From the NCBI GenBank assembly GCA_016720545.1, contig JADKKK010000003.1, positions 186,001-250,000 on the forward strand: a stretch of DNA of 64,000 bases. The letters are read 5' to 3'. A program made the position numbers and the translations under genes. Positions 49,437 through 58,382 of this stretch are shown here, piece by piece. The notes beneath the pieces are model-generated. The model saw only the letters and a program-made list of their open reading frames with translations. It was not told where the DNA came from and searched no databases. The DNA is from Myxococcales bacterium. Lineage in GTDB: Bacteria; Myxococcota_A; Polyangia; Polyangiales; Polyangiaceae. Every line of letters begins with the position of its first letter. The stretch's first letter is position 1.

Positions 49437-51304
49437 ACGTAGGGCTCCCCGGGCTTCACGAGCCCCATCACGATGAACGTATCGAGGAACGACGGCAAGT
49501 AGCCCGTGGCGCGGAACTCACCCACGACCTTGCCGCCTGGGCCCGTGCCCGTGCGCACGAAGGCGAAGATGTGGCGCAGCTCGATGTCGCCCGATTCGCG
49601 ATCGAGGCCGGTCACCTCGCTTATCGCGGTCACCTTGCGCGAGCCGTCGGAGAGGCGGCTCTGCTGGACGATCATGTTCACGCTCCCCGCGATCTGCTCG
49701 CGGATCGCGCGGACCGGCAGGTCGAGGCCCGACATGAGCACGAGCGTCTCGAGGCGGTTGATGGCCTCGCGCGGGGAGTTCGCGTGGGTCGTGGTCATCG
49801 ACCCGTCGTGTCCCGTGTTCATGGCCTGGAGCATGTCGAGCGCCTCGCCGCCGCGGCACTCGCCGACGACGATGCGGTCGGGGCGCATACGCAGGGCGTT
49901 CTTCACGAGGTCGCGGATGGTGTACTCGCCGCGCCCCTCGAGGTTCGGCGGGCGGGTCTCGAGCGAGACGACGTGCGGCTGCTGCAGCTGGAGCTCGGCC
50001 GCGTCTTCGATGGTGACGATGCGATCTTCCTCGGGGATCGAGGCGGAGAGCACGTTGAGCAGCGTGGTCTTCCCGCTGCCCGTGCCGCCCGAGATGACGA
50101 TGTTCTTCTTCGCGACCACGCAGCGCGTGAGGAAGCGGCCCATCTGCGTGGTCATCGAGCCGTAGTTGACGAGCTTCTCGAGCGTGAGCGGCACCTTCGA
50201 GAACTTGCGGATGGTGATGCACGCACCGCGGAGCGCGATGGGCTTGATGACCGCGTTCACGCGGGAGCCGTCTTTGAGGCGCGCGTCGACGAGCGGCGAC
50301 GACTCGTCGATGCGTCGGCCGAGCGGCGTGACGATGCGCTCGATGACCGCGCGCACGCGCTCGTCGTCGGTGAACCGAGCCTCCGACAGCATGAGCTTGC
50401 CGCTGTTCTCGATGTAGATCGTGTTGGGATCCACGACCATGATCTCGCTGACCTTGGGGTCGGAGAGGAAGCGCTCCAGCGGCCCAAGGCCCAGGGCCTC
50501 GTCGGAGAGCTCGCCGATGAGCGTGTCGCGGTCGATCTCGGGCGGGATCTTCAGCGCCATGTTCGCCACGATCTGGCGGAGCGCGGTGAGCACCTTCGGG
50601 CGCATCGAGGGGTCGTCGAGCTTCTTCGCGTCGATGGTGGCGAGATCGAGGTGCTCGAGGAGCGCCTTGTGGATCTCGCGGCGCATTTCGACGTCTTTTC
50701 TTCGCTCTTCGTCGCGGGGCCGCGACGGCATGAGCTGCGCCTGCATCGCCGGGTTCTGCCCGAGCGCCTGGGGAGGGAGCGGGGGCGCCACGCCGCGCGT
50801 CTGCGCGTGGTGCTGCTGCATGTGCGCGGGCACCTGCCCCGACATGCCCATGTGACCCTGCTGGCCGCCGTGCTGCCCGTGCTGCCCTCCGTGCGCCCCC
50901 GGCTGACCCATGTGCGGGGGCATCTGCGAGGGCATCGGCGGCGGCGCCATCGGCGGCAGGCCCGTCCGCGGGCGGGTCTGCGGCGGCGGCGGCGCCTGCG
51001 GCGCGTCGCCCGGGAAGAACGCGACCGTGAAGTCGCCGAGCACCACCGGTGTGCCGAACGGCACCTCGATCGCCTCGCGCTTCAGCAGAATGCCGCCGGC
51101 GAGCGTGCCGTTCGTGGAGACGTCCTCGACGAGGATCGACTGCGGCCCAATCTGCACGACCGCGTGCTGCCGGGACACGAGATCGCTCTCGAGCCGGAGC
51201 ACGCACTGCGCGTGACGCCCGATGGAGATGGGTCCGGTGACGGCCATCGTCTCCTGACGCTGGCCCTGAGACTCCGACTGGATGAGGACCCGAACCGAGG
51301 TCAT
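49433..51304 (-). CDS. cpaF: FHA domain fused to Tad pilus ATPase
   Basis: The protein has 623 residues. The N-terminal FHA domain (~1-100) has all key parts: GPISIGRHAQC, DLVSRQHAVV (Arg/Ser/His phosphothreonine site) and VEDVSTNGTLAGG. A Pro/Gly/His/Gln/Met linker (~105-200) follows, then a complete CpaF ATPase: LLEH-type helix, Walker A GGTGSGKTTLLN, TIEDAAELQL, Walker B RIVVGECRGGEA and the TTTHANSP motif. Standard CpaF proteins lack FHA. The fusion puts pilus power under possible control by kinase-made phosphothreonine. The ATG at 51304 starts just at the FHA domain. Confidence 0.9.
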   Translation of the reverse strand: MTSVRVLIQSESQGQRQETMAVTGPISIGRHAQCVLRLESDLVSRQHAVVQIGPQSILVEDVSTNGTLAGGILLKREAIEVPFGTPVVLGDFTVAFFPGDAPQAPPPPQTRPRTGLPPMAPPPMPSQMPPHMGQPGAHGGQHGQHGGQQGHMGMSGQVPAHMQQHHAQTRGVAPPLPPQALGQNPAMQAQLMPSRPRDEERRKDVEMRREIHKALLEHLDLATIDAKKLDDPSMRPKVLTALRQIVANMALKIPPEIDRDTLIGELSDEALGLGPLERFLSDPKVSEIMVVDPNTIYIENSGKLMLSEARFTDDERVRAVIERIVTPLGRRIDESSPLVDARLKDGSRVNAVIKPIALRGACITIRKFSKVPLTLEKLVNYGSMTTQMGRFLTRCVVAKKNIVISGGTGSGKTTLLNVLSASIPEEDRIVTIEDAAELQLQQPHVVSLETRPPNLEGRGEYTIRDLVKNALRMRPDRIVVGECRGGEALDMLQAMNTGHDGSMTTTHANSPREAINRLETLVLMSGLDLPVRAIREQIAGSVNMIVQQSRLSDGSRKVTAISEVTGLDRESGDIELRHIFAFVRTGTGPGGKVVGEFRATGYLPSFLDTFIVMGLVKPGEPYV

Positions 51305-51341
51305 GCCCTGCTCCTCGCAGTTTCGGCGGCGGCGGCCATGG

Positions 51342-51400
51342 CCGCTACTTGGCCGCTTACTTGGCCGCTTACTTGGCCGCTTACTTGGCCGCTTACTTGG
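51342..51400 (-). repeat. 12-bp tandem repeat carrying in-frame stop codons
   Basis: Four exact copies of a 12-base unit (CCGCTTACTTGG on plus) and an 11-base variant span the end of the secretin gene and the gap before cpaF. In the secretin frame each unit encodes an in-frame TAA (the variant TAG), so the gene ends with five successive stops. Repeat slippage would not extend the protein. Confidence 0.8.
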
Positions 51401-52721
51401 CCGATGGGGGAGCCTTCGGGAAGGCCTCCACGTTGTCGATGTCCCCCGAGTAGTCCTTGAAGCTGTTCAAGGCGTTGTTGATGATCTCGAGCGAGCTCTT
51501 CGGCACCGAGTCCACGACGCTGGGGATGATGAACACAGCGCCTTCGGTCTCGGCGTTGTCCCAGCGCTGGCTCCCGAAGAGCGCCCCGACGACGGGCAGC
51601 TGCGCGAGGCCCGGCAGGCCCGCGCTGTCGCGGCGACGGGTCTGGGTCTTGATTCCCGAGAGGACGAGCGCTTGGCCAAGCTTCAGCGTGACGAGGGTCT
51701 CGAGCTTGGTGGTCGAGCGCCCCGGCACCGTGCCCGAGGCCGCCGGCGTGAGGTCGGCCACATCGGCCGCGAGCTTGATCTCGACGTCCTTCGAGTTGAC
51801 GTCGTACCGCGGCAGCACGGTCACGTTCGTGCCGAACTGCACCTTGACGAGGCCTACCGAGTTCGCGGTGACCTGCTGGAAGTTCTGCTCGCCGCCGCTC
51901 TGGAAGGTGGCCTCGGAGCCGTTCGACGTGATGACCGTCGACTGCTTCATGATGCGCACCCAGCCGTAGCGCGACCCGATGTCGAGGCGCGGCATGGGCT
52001 GGTTCACGATGTTCGCCTCGGCGCGCGTGGCGGTCTTGGCGATGAAGTCGAAGTCGATGCGCGTGGCGACGATCTGCTGGCCTTGGCCGGAGACGCCGCC
52101 GATGGCGTCGGGCCACCCGATGCCCACCGTGTAGTTCCAGCTCTTCTCGTACTGGACGAAGTAAAAGTCGAGTCGCATCAACAGCTTACGGTCGGCGGCG
52201 CCCTGCCCCACCGTGACCACCGACTCGACCTGCCCTTGATACAGCGAGGCGATCTGCTGGATGCGCTTGGAGTCGGATTCGCTCGAGACGCCGCCCTCGA
52301 TGAACACGCGGCCGCCCACTCGACGCACCCGAATGCCCGGGATGCCCTCGAGGAGCTGCACGAGCTCCTTCTCGACCACCTGCGGCGGGCGCTGAGCCAC
52401 CGAGATGTCGTACGTCACCTGCGACTTGTCCTTGCGGATGAGGAGCAGCGTGGTGGAGCCGGGCTTCACGGCGCGGAGCACGAACTGCGACTTGTCGTCG
52501 GTGAGCTGCACGCTCACGATGCCGGCCTGACCCTCGGTGTACTGGTCGATGCCGGACGCGGGGATGGTCTTGGTCTCGCCGATGGCGAGCGCGATGTCCT
52601 CGCGCTTCTGCGAGCCCTGCGCCGCGGCGGCGCGAGGCACGATGGAGAGCGAGATCGCCGAGGCGACCCCCATCGCCCCCGCGAGCCAGAAGATACGTGT
52701 GGAGCGCTTCAAGCTAAGCAT
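51393..52721 (-). CDS. cpaC: Tad/Cpa secretin
   Basis: The protein has 442 residues, an outer-membrane channel. Signal peptide (~35, ending AAAAQG), then N-terminal domains (GETKTIPASGIDQYTEG, VTYDISVAQRPP), a BON-like domain (GIPGIRVRRVGGRVFIEGGVSSE) and the secretin core (RLDFYFVQYEKSW, ETLVTLKLGQALVLSGIK, LPGLAQLPVVGALFGS, FIIPSVVD). The core's LPVVGALFG is typical of RcpA/CpaC. Its ATG overlaps the cpaB stop (ATGA, 52721-52723). Its own stop lies in the 12-bp repeat. Confidence 0.9.
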   Translation of the reverse strand: MLSLKRSTRIFWLAGAMGVASAISLSIVPRAAAAQGSQKREDIALAIGETKTIPASGIDQYTEGQAGIVSVQLTDDKSQFVLRAVKPGSTTLLLIRKDKSQVTYDISVAQRPPQVVEKELVQLLEGIPGIRVRRVGGRVFIEGGVSSESDSKRIQQIASLYQGQVESVVTVGQGAADRKLLMRLDFYFVQYEKSWNYTVGIGWPDAIGGVSGQGQQIVATRIDFDFIAKTATRAEANIVNQPMPRLDIGSRYGWVRIMKQSTVITSNGSEATFQSGGEQNFQQVTANSVGLVKVQFGTNVTVLPRYDVNSKDVEIKLAADVADLTPAASGTVPGRSTTKLETLVTLKLGQALVLSGIKTQTRRRDSAGLPGLAQLPVVGALFGSQRWDNAETEGAVFIIPSVVDSVPKSSLEIINNALNSFKDYSGDIDNVEAFPKAPPSAK

Positions 52722-53518
52722 CACGGGTTCTGTCCTCCGCCACCGATCACGGTGGGCCCCCTGGGTGTACGCACGCCAGGGATGGTGGCCCGCTGCTCGG
52801 GCTTCAAGATTGCGTCCATGTTGATGTCGACCAGACCGACCGTGGTCTTGTTGTCCTCGGGGTTGCGGACCGCGACCGCGAGGCGGCCACGCTCGGCGGC
52901 GAGGGCGAGGATCTGGGCCTCCGGGAGCGTGAGGCTCAGCGTGAGGAGGTTCTCGCGATCGGCCGACTTGTCGCGGCTCTCGCTCGCCTCGACCGACGTG
53001 TCGACGCCCGTCGCGAGCACGAGGACGCGCTGGAGGAGCACCACCGCGTTCTTCGCCTCGCTGATGCCGCCGGCGCCGAGGACGCCGATGACGTCGACGT
53101 AGTCGCCCGGGCGGATGAGCGCGATGCTCGAGTCGTCGCGGGCGGTGCGGATCGACACCGCGCGGTAGCCCGGCTGCACGAGCACGCTGAGCTCCTTGCG
53201 GTCCTCGTTCGCCGTGGCGAGGTCGGTCCACATGAGGGTCTGACCGGCCTTCACGGTGGTGCCCACGCGGAGGTTCAAGATCTTCGACTTCTCGGCCTCC
53301 TTCACGGAGCGCTCTTCGACGTAAGCGATCGGGATCTCGCGCGTCGCGATGTTGTCTTCGCTCAGCGCCTTGCCGCGATCGACCTGCTTGACGACGGTGA
53401 GCACGCGCACGCGCTCACCGCCGGAGGCCTCGACCTCGAAGCGGCGCTGGTACAGAAAGAGCAGGAAGATCCCGAGGATGCCGACCACGACGGCGATGGC
53501 GAGGGCGCGACGATTCAC
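52721..53518 (-). CDS. cpaB: Flp pilus assembly protein CpaB
   Basis: The protein has 265 residues. An N-terminal membrane helix (ALAIAVVVGILGIFLLFLY) is followed by a beta-clip/SAF-like domain (VDRGKALSEDNIATREIPIAYVEE, GTTVKAGQTLMWTDL) and a RcpC/CpaB-type domain (SIALIRPGDYVDVIGVL). The start is GTG at 53518 with GGAGG upstream; the frame before it is short and overlaps a leader ORF in a GTGA junction. CpaB partners the secretin in the outer-membrane complex. Confidence 0.85.
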   Translation of the reverse strand: MNRRALAIAVVVGILGIFLLFLYQRRFEVEASGGERVRVLTVVKQVDRGKALSEDNIATREIPIAYVEERSVKEAEKSKILNLRVGTTVKAGQTLMWTDLATANEDRKELSVLVQPGYRAVSIRTARDDSSIALIRPGDYVDVIGVLGAGGISEAKNAVVLLQRVLVLATGVDTSVEASESRDKSADRENLLTLSLTLPEAQILALAAERGRLAVAVRNPEDNKTTVGLVDINMDAILKPEQRATIPGVRTPRGPTVIGGGGQNP

Positions 53519-53634
53519 GAAGTGGCCTCCGCGTGGGCGTCCGAGCACAGGCTCGTGTTCGTCATGGGGATCTCCTCACCCTCCGGGCGGCGACGCCGTA
53601 CTGTGGCGCGCGAGGCGCTCGCTTGCGGTTTCAT
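53515..53634 (-). CDS. 39-codon leader ORF coupled to cpaB
   Basis: A frame of 39 codons starts MKPQASASRAT at 53634 and includes an internal good start at 53565 (GAGGAG before ATG, 16 residues MTNTSLCSDAHAEATS). It stops in the GTGA overlap with cpaB. Its first 18 bases match the mini-ORF at 13573 in 16 positions. Just upstream another 31-codon frame (53631 to 53726 or so) ends in the ATGA at 53631-53634. This may be a chain of translational relays. The protein products are unproved. Confidence 0.45.
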   Translation of the reverse strand: MKPQASASRATVRRRRPEGEEIPMTNTSLCSDAHAEATS

Positions 53635-53764
53635 GAGTTTGTCCACGGTAGCGACAATTCCGCGACGCAGGAAGCCTCATCGCGCGCGTCCCGACGCGGC
53701 GACCGCGACGCAGCGCGCGGTTCCATCCCCACGGCACGAATCCGCTGCGGGCGTCCGCGCGGCC
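53635..53764 (-). promoter_or_regulatory. Leader/promoter region of the cpaB operon
   Basis: This gap between the TonB receptor stop and cpaB's leader holds a dyad, TTGTC-N9-GACAA (minus strand, around 53640-53660), just before the leader start. It is a candidate operator or part of a promoter. I see no consensus -35/-10 pair. Confidence 0.25.
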
Positions 53765-56692
53765 TCAGAAGCTCACGCTCACGTTCGCGAGGAAGCTGCG
53801 CCCGTTCTGCAGGATCGTGCGCTGGCGGAACTCGCGGCTCGGAATCGATTCGTAGCGGGAATCCGCGAGGTTGTACGCGCCCACGGCGTACCGAGCGTTC
53901 AGGCGCTCGATCTCGCCGGAGAACACGAGGTCGCCGACGATGCCCGCGCGCGACGAGCCCTGGGGCGGGTCGGTCACTTCGTTGTCCGAGTCGAAGCGCG
54001 GCCCCTCGACCGAGACGCGCATCATGGCCATCAGCGATCTCCCCACGATCGGCGCCGCGCCCTTCACCGAGCCGAGCACCACCGGCGAGTTGGGGACCTG
54101 GCGGAGCGTTGGAGCGTCGAGGTACCGCGCCTTCTGCACCGAGACGGTGGCGCTGGCCATGAAGCCCTGACGCCACTCGCGTCGCAGCTCCGCCTCGCCA
54201 CCCGCGACGAGGACGGGCGAGTCGCTGTTCTCGTAGCGGAGCTTGCCCGCCGAGATCTCCTTCAGCTCGATCAGGCCGCTGACGTAGTTCGTGTATCCTG
54301 CAAGGAGCGCGACGAGCGTCGGCGAAATTCGCTGCGACACCTCGACCTCGCCCGAGGTGACCTGCTCGGGCTTCAGGTCCGCGGCGGCGGCCCGATCGGA
54401 GCCGTTCGAGAAGAGCTCGTAGACGCTCGGCGAGCGGAACGCCTTGCCGCCGAGCAGCTTGATCTTTCCGCCCTTCCACGTGTCGAAGATCAGCGCGAGG
54501 CGCGGGTTCGTCGCGCCGAGCGGATCGAAGGCGACGTTCGAGTAGTAGTCGACGCGGGCGCCCGCGGAAATCTTCACGGCCTTCACGGGCGTGATGTCGC
54601 CGACCAGGTAGCCGGCGGCGTTCATGTAGGGGTCGTTGCGGTTCGTGTAGACCTGCGACGCGTCGGCCGCGAACTGCCTCGCCTGGAGGTGCCCGATGAG
54701 CTCGGCGCCGACGGTGATGCGCAGGGAGTCGGCGGGCTTCAGGACGAGGCGCTGCTCGCCGCCGATCCACTTCCCGTAGAACACCTCGGTCTCGAGGCTC
54801 GGGCGCGGATCAGACCCGTAGGTGCCGTAGTAGTTGTAGAGGTTCAGGTGCACGCGCGAGAGGCTCTCCACGCGCTTGCCGAGGTTGGGCTCGACGCGCA
54901 GCTCGACGAGCCCGCGTGTGTCGCGGACCTTGCTGCGCGGGTCGCCGAGGACCGACTCGTACGCGCCGGTGGGGATGCTCTTGGTCCGATGCGACAGCAT
55001 CCACTGCACCGTGATGAAGCGCCACCAGGCACGCCCCCCGATCGAGCCGGCGCTGAAGCCATCCGCGTTGCGGACGTTGCCGTCGGACGGGAGGCCGTCG
55101 GCCCCGAGCTCGGGGTCCGTCGCGCGGGGGTCGTTCCGGTACTCGGGGAAGTAGAAGTCCCGGCCGCCGCTCCGGGCGATCGCGAGGGAGGTCCACACGC
55201 CCCCGTCTTCGCCTAGCCGCAGAACCCCGGTCGCGCGCGCACGACCGACGCCGTCGAGCGCGGTGCCTCCGGCGACCTCTCCGTGCGTGCGCACCTGACG
55301 GCTGCGAGTGACGAGGTTGATGACACCGAAGAACGCACCGGTACCGTAGAGGACGGACCCCGGGCCTCGGACCACCTCGATGCGGTCGATGTCGTCGAGG
55401 TCCACACGGGCGTGGAACCCCACCAGGGACGAGCCGGCGTAGTTGTCGTTCGTGGACTGCCCGTCGATCGTCACCAGGATGCGATTGCCATAGTCGCCGG
55501 GCCTCGAGAAGCCACGCACGCCGACCGCTTCGTAGTTTCGATCGTCGCTCAGGTACATGCCGCGCACACCACGCACGGCCTCCGAGATGGTGGGGTAGCC
55601 CATCGCGCGGAGCTCGGCGCCGGTGATGATGGTGACCGACGCGGGCGCGTCCTCCACCGACTCGAGCGAGCGCGAAGCCGCGGCGACCTCGTCGAGCTCG
55701 AGCAGCTCGGCCTCCACCTTGGCCTGAGTCTGCTTCCGCACCCTGACCTTGCGGACCACGGCGCGGTAGCCGCCCTTCTCGACGCGCACCTCATGTTCAC
55801 CTTCGGTGATCGACAGCACGGCGGGGGTGAATCCGCTCGCGTTGCCGTCGACCGTCACCAGCGCTTCGCGGACGTCAGCGGACACGAGGAGCGTGCCGAA
55901 CACGGCGGCGAGGCGCGGACGCACGACGGTGGTCGCGTTCGCGGCGATCTCGGCCGCCACCTCGACTCCCTGAAATCCGTTCTTCGTGACGTACAGCGTC
56001 CGGCGGCCCATCGGCAGGCGCTCCGTGCACGGGATCACGCAGAGCGGCTTCGCGTCCTCCGGAGCGAGCCGAACTTCCGCGCCGGTCGGGTCGCCCTCGA
56101 CCCGAAGAGTCCCGAAGATTGGCGCGAGCGGGATTCGAACGGTCGTGTCGGTGCCGAGCTTCAGCTCGACCCCCTCGACCTTGCCGGGCTCGTGGGCCGC
56201 TCGCTCGCCGAGGAAGGTGTAGCGGCCGGCAGGCAGCGCGAGGACCATGGGCGTCTGCCCGCGCGCTCCGAGGTCCTTGCGGTCGATGAAGAGCGTCGCG
56301 CCTGGCGGGGTCGACTCCACGCGGACGACCGCGACGAGCGGCCTGATGCGCGCGATGGCGTCGCCGATGCGAGTCCGGATCGCGGGGTCGGGCTCTCCGT
56401 CCAGCGCGCGCTGGTAGTAGCGGTACGCGTCCGCCGGCTGCTTCAGCTGCTCGTAGGTCCGCGCGATGTTGAAGAGCACGTTCTTGTTGGGAACGAGCCT
56501 GTTGGAGGCCAGAAAATGCTCGAGCGCGCCGTTGAAGTCGCCGACCTCGTAGCGCTTCGCTGCGAGCCGAAACTGGAAGTCCGCCTCGTCGGCGACGTCG
56601 TCGGCGTAGGCCACGGCGGACACGCCGAAGAGGCCCACCAGTGAGAGGGCTGTCAGTCCGAGGCGGAGAACGCGCGGAGCCTTGCGGAACAT
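53765..56692 (-). CDS. TPR-PEGA domain fused to TonB-dependent receptor
   Basis: The protein has 975 residues. Signal peptide to ~30; TPR-like helices (~35-95: RLAAKRYEVGDFNGALEHF, NIARTYEQLKQPADAYRYY); about three PEGA-type repeats (~110-330: PPGATLFIDRKDLGARGQTP, PTGAEVRLAPEDAKPL, REALVTVDGNASGFTPAV). Then the TonB-receptor plug (EDAPASVTIITGAELRAMG, RIEVVRGPGSVLYGTGAFFG) and a ~600-residue outer-membrane barrel ending in a C-terminal phenylalanine. Such receptors import iron chelates or other ligands; the periplasmic TPR-PEGA end is unusual. It follows the kinase at 58290 on the same strand. Confidence 0.85.
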   Translation of the reverse strand: MFRKAPRVLRLGLTALSLVGLFGVSAVAYADDVADEADFQFRLAAKRYEVGDFNGALEHFLASNRLVPNKNVLFNIARTYEQLKQPADAYRYYQRALDGEPDPAIRTRIGDAIARIRPLVAVVRVESTPPGATLFIDRKDLGARGQTPMVLALPAGRYTFLGERAAHEPGKVEGVELKLGTDTTVRIPLAPIFGTLRVEGDPTGAEVRLAPEDAKPLCVIPCTERLPMGRRTLYVTKNGFQGVEVAAEIAANATTVVRPRLAAVFGTLLVSADVREALVTVDGNASGFTPAVLSITEGEHEVRVEKGGYRAVVRKVRVRKQTQAKVEAELLELDEVAAASRSLESVEDAPASVTIITGAELRAMGYPTISEAVRGVRGMYLSDDRNYEAVGVRGFSRPGDYGNRILVTIDGQSTNDNYAGSSLVGFHARVDLDDIDRIEVVRGPGSVLYGTGAFFGVINLVTRSRQVRTHGEVAGGTALDGVGRARATGVLRLGEDGGVWTSLAIARSGGRDFYFPEYRNDPRATDPELGADGLPSDGNVRNADGFSAGSIGGRAWWRFITVQWMLSHRTKSIPTGAYESVLGDPRSKVRDTRGLVELRVEPNLGKRVESLSRVHLNLYNYYGTYGSDPRPSLETEVFYGKWIGGEQRLVLKPADSLRITVGAELIGHLQARQFAADASQVYTNRNDPYMNAAGYLVGDITPVKAVKISAGARVDYYSNVAFDPLGATNPRLALIFDTWKGGKIKLLGGKAFRSPSVYELFSNGSDRAAAADLKPEQVTSGEVEVSQRISPTLVALLAGYTNYVSGLIELKEISAGKLRYENSDSPVLVAGGEAELRREWRQGFMASATVSVQKARYLDAPTLRQVPNSPVVLGSVKGAAPIVGRSLMAMMRVSVEGPRFDSDNEVTDPPQGSSRAGIVGDLVFSGEIERLNARYAVGAYNLADSRYESIPSREFRQRTILQNGRSFLANVSVSF

Positions 56693-56766
56693 ACGGGAGA
56701 CACGTTACGCGGACGGGCGACCGCGCCGGCGATGAAAAGCGCGCGGCCCGAGCGAATCGGACGGCG

Positions 56767-58290
56767 TCACCGCTGGAGGATGATGTCCCCGGTCGCGGGC
56801 GGCTTCACGGCGGGCACCGGCGAGGACGGCGCCGCCTTGGGGTGCCCCGCCGCGTTCGTGTGAGCGCCCTTGGTAGGCGACGCGGATGCGGTGGGCGCGG
56901 CGCTCGCCGAGGCGAGGGCGCTCGCGGACGGTGCGGACGCCAAGGCGACCGGCAGGGCAGTCGCGCTCGGCGGGCTCACGAGGGTGGCCGCCGGCGGCGG
57001 GGCGGGCGCGGTGGCCTGCGTCGCACGCCAGACGAGGACGATCGCGAGCGAAAGCAGCCCGAGCGCCGTGGCGCTGGTCGAGATCACGAGGGCGATGTTG
57101 CGGCTCGGTGGCGGGGCGCCGTGGACCTCGGGGCCGGTCGCGGAGGCCATCGAGAGCCCGGTGCCAGGGGTCGAGCTGCGCTCCTGGCCGGCGAGCGTCA
57201 CGCCCACGACAGGGGCGGCGGCGGAGGCCACCAGGCTAGGCTGCGGCCCGCCCGTGGGAAGCGACGCGTCGGCGGTGGGCAACTGCGGGAGGTCGAGCGG
57301 GGCGAGCTCGCCCGTGACCATGAGCGGGCCCCTCGAGAGCTGTCGCTCGATGACGGCGCGGATACGCGCGCGCTCCTCCGCGAAGTGCTCGGCGACCGCC
57401 GTGCCCACTGGGCGAAGCTGCGGGGGCGGGTCGAGCGTCGCCAAGTACGCGTCGATCGGGGCGCGCATCGCGGCCGCGGTGGAGAACCGGTCGTCCGGCT
57501 TGGGCGCGAGCGCGCGAGCGCACACCTCAACCAGCGCCGGTGGCGCGTCTGGGGCGAACTCGGTGAGCTTCGGCAGCTCGCCCATCGCGAGGTAGTGGAT
57601 GATCCCTGCGTCCGGGAGATCCTTCCACATGCGTCGGCCCGCGACGGCCTCCCACAGCATGATGCCCACGGCGAAGATGTCCGCGCGGCGATCCACCTTA
57701 CGGCCCAGCGCCTGCTCGGGCGCCATATAGGAAATTTTTCCTTTGATGACGCCGGTTTGCGTCTTCTGCGACGACGTCGCCGCCTTCGCGACGCCGAAGT
57801 CGACGACCTTCACCTGGCCGTCGAAGGTGACGAAGACGTTGTGCGGGCTCACGTCGCGATGCACGACGTTGAGCGGCGTCCCGTCCCAGTCGACCGCCTC
57901 GTGCGCGGCGTGGAGGCCCTCGAGCACCTCGGCGAGGACACGGACGTGAGAGTCGACCGAGAGCGCTCCTTTGCGAATGAGGCGGGAGCGCACGTTGGAG
58001 AGGGGCTGCCCCTCCAGGTACTCCATGACCAGCATGTACTTCCCGTCGCCGTCCATGACCTCGTAGGTCTGGACGATGTTCGGGTGGTTTAGGCGCGCCG
58101 CGAGCCGCGCCTCGTCGAGGAACATCTCGCGAAACTCGTACTCCTCCGCGAGCTCTGCCTTCAGCTGCTTGACGACGACGAGCTTGGTGAAGCGGCTCGG
58201 CCCCTCGGCGGCGGCGAGGTAGACCGTCGCCATGCCTCCCCGCCCAAGCTCCCCCAGGAGGCGGTATTTTCCAAGGGTAGGCTCCGTCAT
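56767..58290 (-). CDS. Membrane serine/threonine protein kinase
   Basis: The protein has 507 residues. The kinase domain is at ~8-275: GELGRGGMATVYLA, KLVVVKQLK, catalytic loop HRDVSPHN (Ser for Lys), DFGVAK and MAPEQ. A helical region follows (EERARIRAVIERQL), then a membrane helix near 398-421 and an Ala/Pro/Ser tail. It is highly similar in plan to the kinase at 35419. It lies inside the Tad locus between the pseudopilin block and cpaB, immediately before the TPR-PEGA-TonB receptor. The ATG at 58290 puts the domain right at the N terminus. Confidence 0.88.
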   Translation of the reverse strand: MTEPTLGKYRLLGELGRGGMATVYLAAAEGPSRFTKLVVVKQLKAELAEEYEFREMFLDEARLAARLNHPNIVQTYEVMDGDGKYMLVMEYLEGQPLSNVRSRLIRKGALSVDSHVRVLAEVLEGLHAAHEAVDWDGTPLNVVHRDVSPHNVFVTFDGQVKVVDFGVAKAATSSQKTQTGVIKGKISYMAPEQALGRKVDRRADIFAVGIMLWEAVAGRRMWKDLPDAGIIHYLAMGELPKLTEFAPDAPPALVEVCARALAPKPDDRFSTAAAMRAPIDAYLATLDPPPQLRPVGTAVAEHFAEERARIRAVIERQLSRGPLMVTGELAPLDLPQLPTADASLPTGGPQPSLVASAAAPVVGVTLAGQERSSTPGTGLSMASATGPEVHGAPPPSRNIALVISTSATALGLLSLAIVLVWRATQATAPAPPPAATLVSPPSATALPVALASAPSASALASASAAPTASASPTKGAHTNAAGHPKAAPSSPVPAVKPPATGDIILQR

Positions 58291-58382
58291 CGGGTCACCG
58301 AGCCCAGAGCGCGACGGTCCGCCGGGAGCGCATCACAGGAGCATACCCCACGCCGCGCGACGAGAGAAGCGCGAGCTTGCCT

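Noticed and set aside
51342..51400. CRISPR-like array
   Set aside because: Units are 12 bases with no spacers; it is a simple tandem repeat.
53631..54770. 379-codon minus-strand frame inside the TonB receptor
   Set aside because: Out-of-frame shadow of the receptor; only its last ~31 codons before cpaB's leader might be read as a mini-ORF.
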